This document shows positions 62,601 through 64,000 of a DNA stretch of 64,000 nucleotides, piece after piece. Both the position numbers and the translations under genes were made by a program. Position 1 is the first letter of the stretch; each line of letters begins with the position of its first letter. Source of the DNA: Chondrosia reniformis (taxonomy: Eukaryota > Porifera > Demospongiae > Chondrillida > Chondrillidae); NCBI GenBank assembly GCA_947172415.1, contig OX359198.1, positions 4,185,401-4,249,400 on the forward strand, given 5' to 3'. The notes under the pieces were generated by a model that saw only the letters and a list, made by a program, of their open reading frames with translations, was not told the origin of the DNA and ran no database searches.

Positions 62601-63810
62601 CACCGGACTGTCGTCAATGTAGACCATGCAACACTTGCCCACCTATTCCACCAAGATTGATTCCATAAAACGTTGTAAGGTGCCAGGGGCATTACCAAAA
62701 TGCATACACTCGAAACTCATAGAAACCAACATGGGTGCTAAAAGCTGTCCTCTTAACTGAGTCCTTCTCCATCTGTACTTGCCAGTACCTTGCTGCCAAG
62801 TCTAGTGTTAAGAACCACTGCTGGTTAGCCAAAGCATCAGGCTGTTCCCAATTCTAGTTAGTAGATATATAGCTATCCATTTTGGTTACTACAGTACGTT
62901 TAGCCATCAATAGTGTGTATACACAAACGGTATACTGCCATCCTTTTTAGCCACCAACACAATGGTACTGACCCAGGGGCTATATGAGGGTTGAATAATC
63001 CCTTACTCCAACAAATTTACTTGATCATCTCCTCGACTGAATAGTGCCAGGCAAAAGGAATACGGACATCTAGGCGTTTGTCTAATTGGTGAACATCCCC
63101 CCAGTATCAATAGTGTGAGCAACTACACATCTGTAGAACCCATATCCCTTTGACTTTGGGTAAAGATATCACTGTACACCTTTAACAGTGCCACCAGCTG
63201 CTTCATGGCATGTTTTTTCAACAGTTGCTCTTCTTTGTCAGCCTGTTTTACCTGGGACTGAAGTGTGAGATTTGCTACTGTATCCCTCTTCATACCCTGA
63301 TGTTCCACCTACCTTCCCTGTGGTGCAGCTTCTGGACGGATGGCACCAATTTCCTTCTCCACCTGAATTGGATGCGAGCATAGATTAGTAAACACCCAGC
63401 TGACAGTATAACCCCCCATTTACTATATTATGGAATCCTCCAGAAATTCCTGTCTTCCTACAGGAACTAGAGCTGCTTCCCCACTGGCCAAAGGAACAGG
63501 TTCCTGATGCCCACTATCGATCCCTGTGTCTCCTCTATTTACTCCATCAAATTCTCGTCTCGTCGTTCCCACTTACGTAAATCACTGTGCTTCCAACTTC
63601 AAATATTTTTTTATGTAGTTCAAGCTTCTTCTGTTTTGCAATCTAAGCAACTTCTTGACTCTTGAACTTTTCCTCTGTGTCAACAGCCAATTATGAGACT
63701 CTGTATACAAGCTCCTCACCGACTGTTGCCAATTTGGTTGCATTCTGTACCAGTTTGAACTTACTCTTTTTGATTTTCTCTCTCTATTTTGAAATTCAAG
63801 CAAGGTTTGT
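59690..63810 (-). mobile_element. Ty3/gypsy LTR retrotransposon fossil (pol region)
   Basis: Minus-strand pol-like coding of a Ty3/gypsy element: reverse transcriptase pieces at about 62180-63180 and integrase pieces at about 59690-60420. It is interrupted by the LINE fragment at 60740-62160. Long terminal repeats were not found inside the window. It is clearly broken, with many breaks across all parts, and appears old. Confidence 0.6.
60740..62160 (-). mobile_element. LINE fragment with restriction-like endonuclease tail (copy B), inserted in gypsy fossil
   Basis: Minus strand: FYLDDGILGGDI (RT catalytic block, about 62105-62070), LGLFLNSGKSEVVGSD, SLALPKLLYTLRTAPCF, then SLSDGKRPNGAYIIPW-like and GLIWDATSPDTYAPSYVPA in the endonuclease tail. 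It is related to copy A. It is 5'-truncated in the palm domain near 62160, and the flanks on both sides are gypsy pol, so it landed in that element. Several frame interruptions separate the blocks. Confidence 0.68.
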
Positions 63811-64000
63811 TAGTAGAGTTCTTTCAACAATTAACAATATATTATGCATAAACATTTATAAGGTGCAACTTGATAACTGAAGTTATTTATGCATTTTGAT
63901 TGATACCTATCTCTTGCACCCTCCTCCCAGAAATGGTTTTTATGATGATCCCCCTTTTTCTTAAATTATGGAATAATAACTGTTGTACAAATTATTAATT

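Overview
The window is intron-rich, AT-rich animal DNA with GT-AG introns, many short hairpin-type DNA transposons and several retroelement remnants. The gene content (a complete HELZ2-type helicase/RNB protein, a cathepsin L and an AT-hook chromatin protein) and the transposon mix suggest an early-branching metazoan, most likely a demosponge. The lineage is inferred from content only.

Layout. (1) About 1.7-8.9 kb, plus strand: a HELZ/MOV10-type superfamily 1 RNA helicase gene with one helicase core and a low-complexity Lys/Ser/Pro tail. (2) 10.8-24.4 kb, plus strand: a full HELZ2-like gene with 17 recognisable exons and at least 2,478 codons, in the order helicase 1, cold-shock/RNB ribonuclease module, helicase 2. 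The two genes are tandem paralogues sharing exon boundaries, and one stretch looks recently homogenised. (3) 24.4-28.1 kb: an intergenic stretch filled with a dispersed hairpin repeat family. (4) 28.1-40.6 kb, minus strand: a six-exon cathepsin L gene encoding 334 aa with all catalytic residues. Its introns hold a nest of transposons: a Tc1/mariner-like element of about 5.3 kb that carries a BEN-like gene remnant and is itself split by a 2.8 kb fold-back Tigger; two elements with about 100-bp inverted repeats and 9-bp target duplications, one of which holds a RecQ-like helicase fragment; and a 600-bp inverted-repeat element almost touching the exon 2 splice donor. (5) 40.6-41.6 kb: a head-to-head promoter region with YY1-like sites. 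(6) 41.6-58.8 kb, plus strand: a serine-rich AT-hook protein of at least 1,362 codons with two possible 3' ends. Its 5.5-kb fourth intron is filled with antisense LINE and Penelope-like remnants. (7) 58.8-64 kb: repeats, then a broken Ty3/gypsy pol fossil interrupted by a LINE fragment.

Functionally, the HELZ2-like pair is the most notable content. Family knowledge points to RNA unwinding and 3'-5' RNA decay, which in vertebrates is linked to interferon responses; a defence role here is only inference. The start exons of both helicase genes were not found, and the AT-hook gene may continue past the window.
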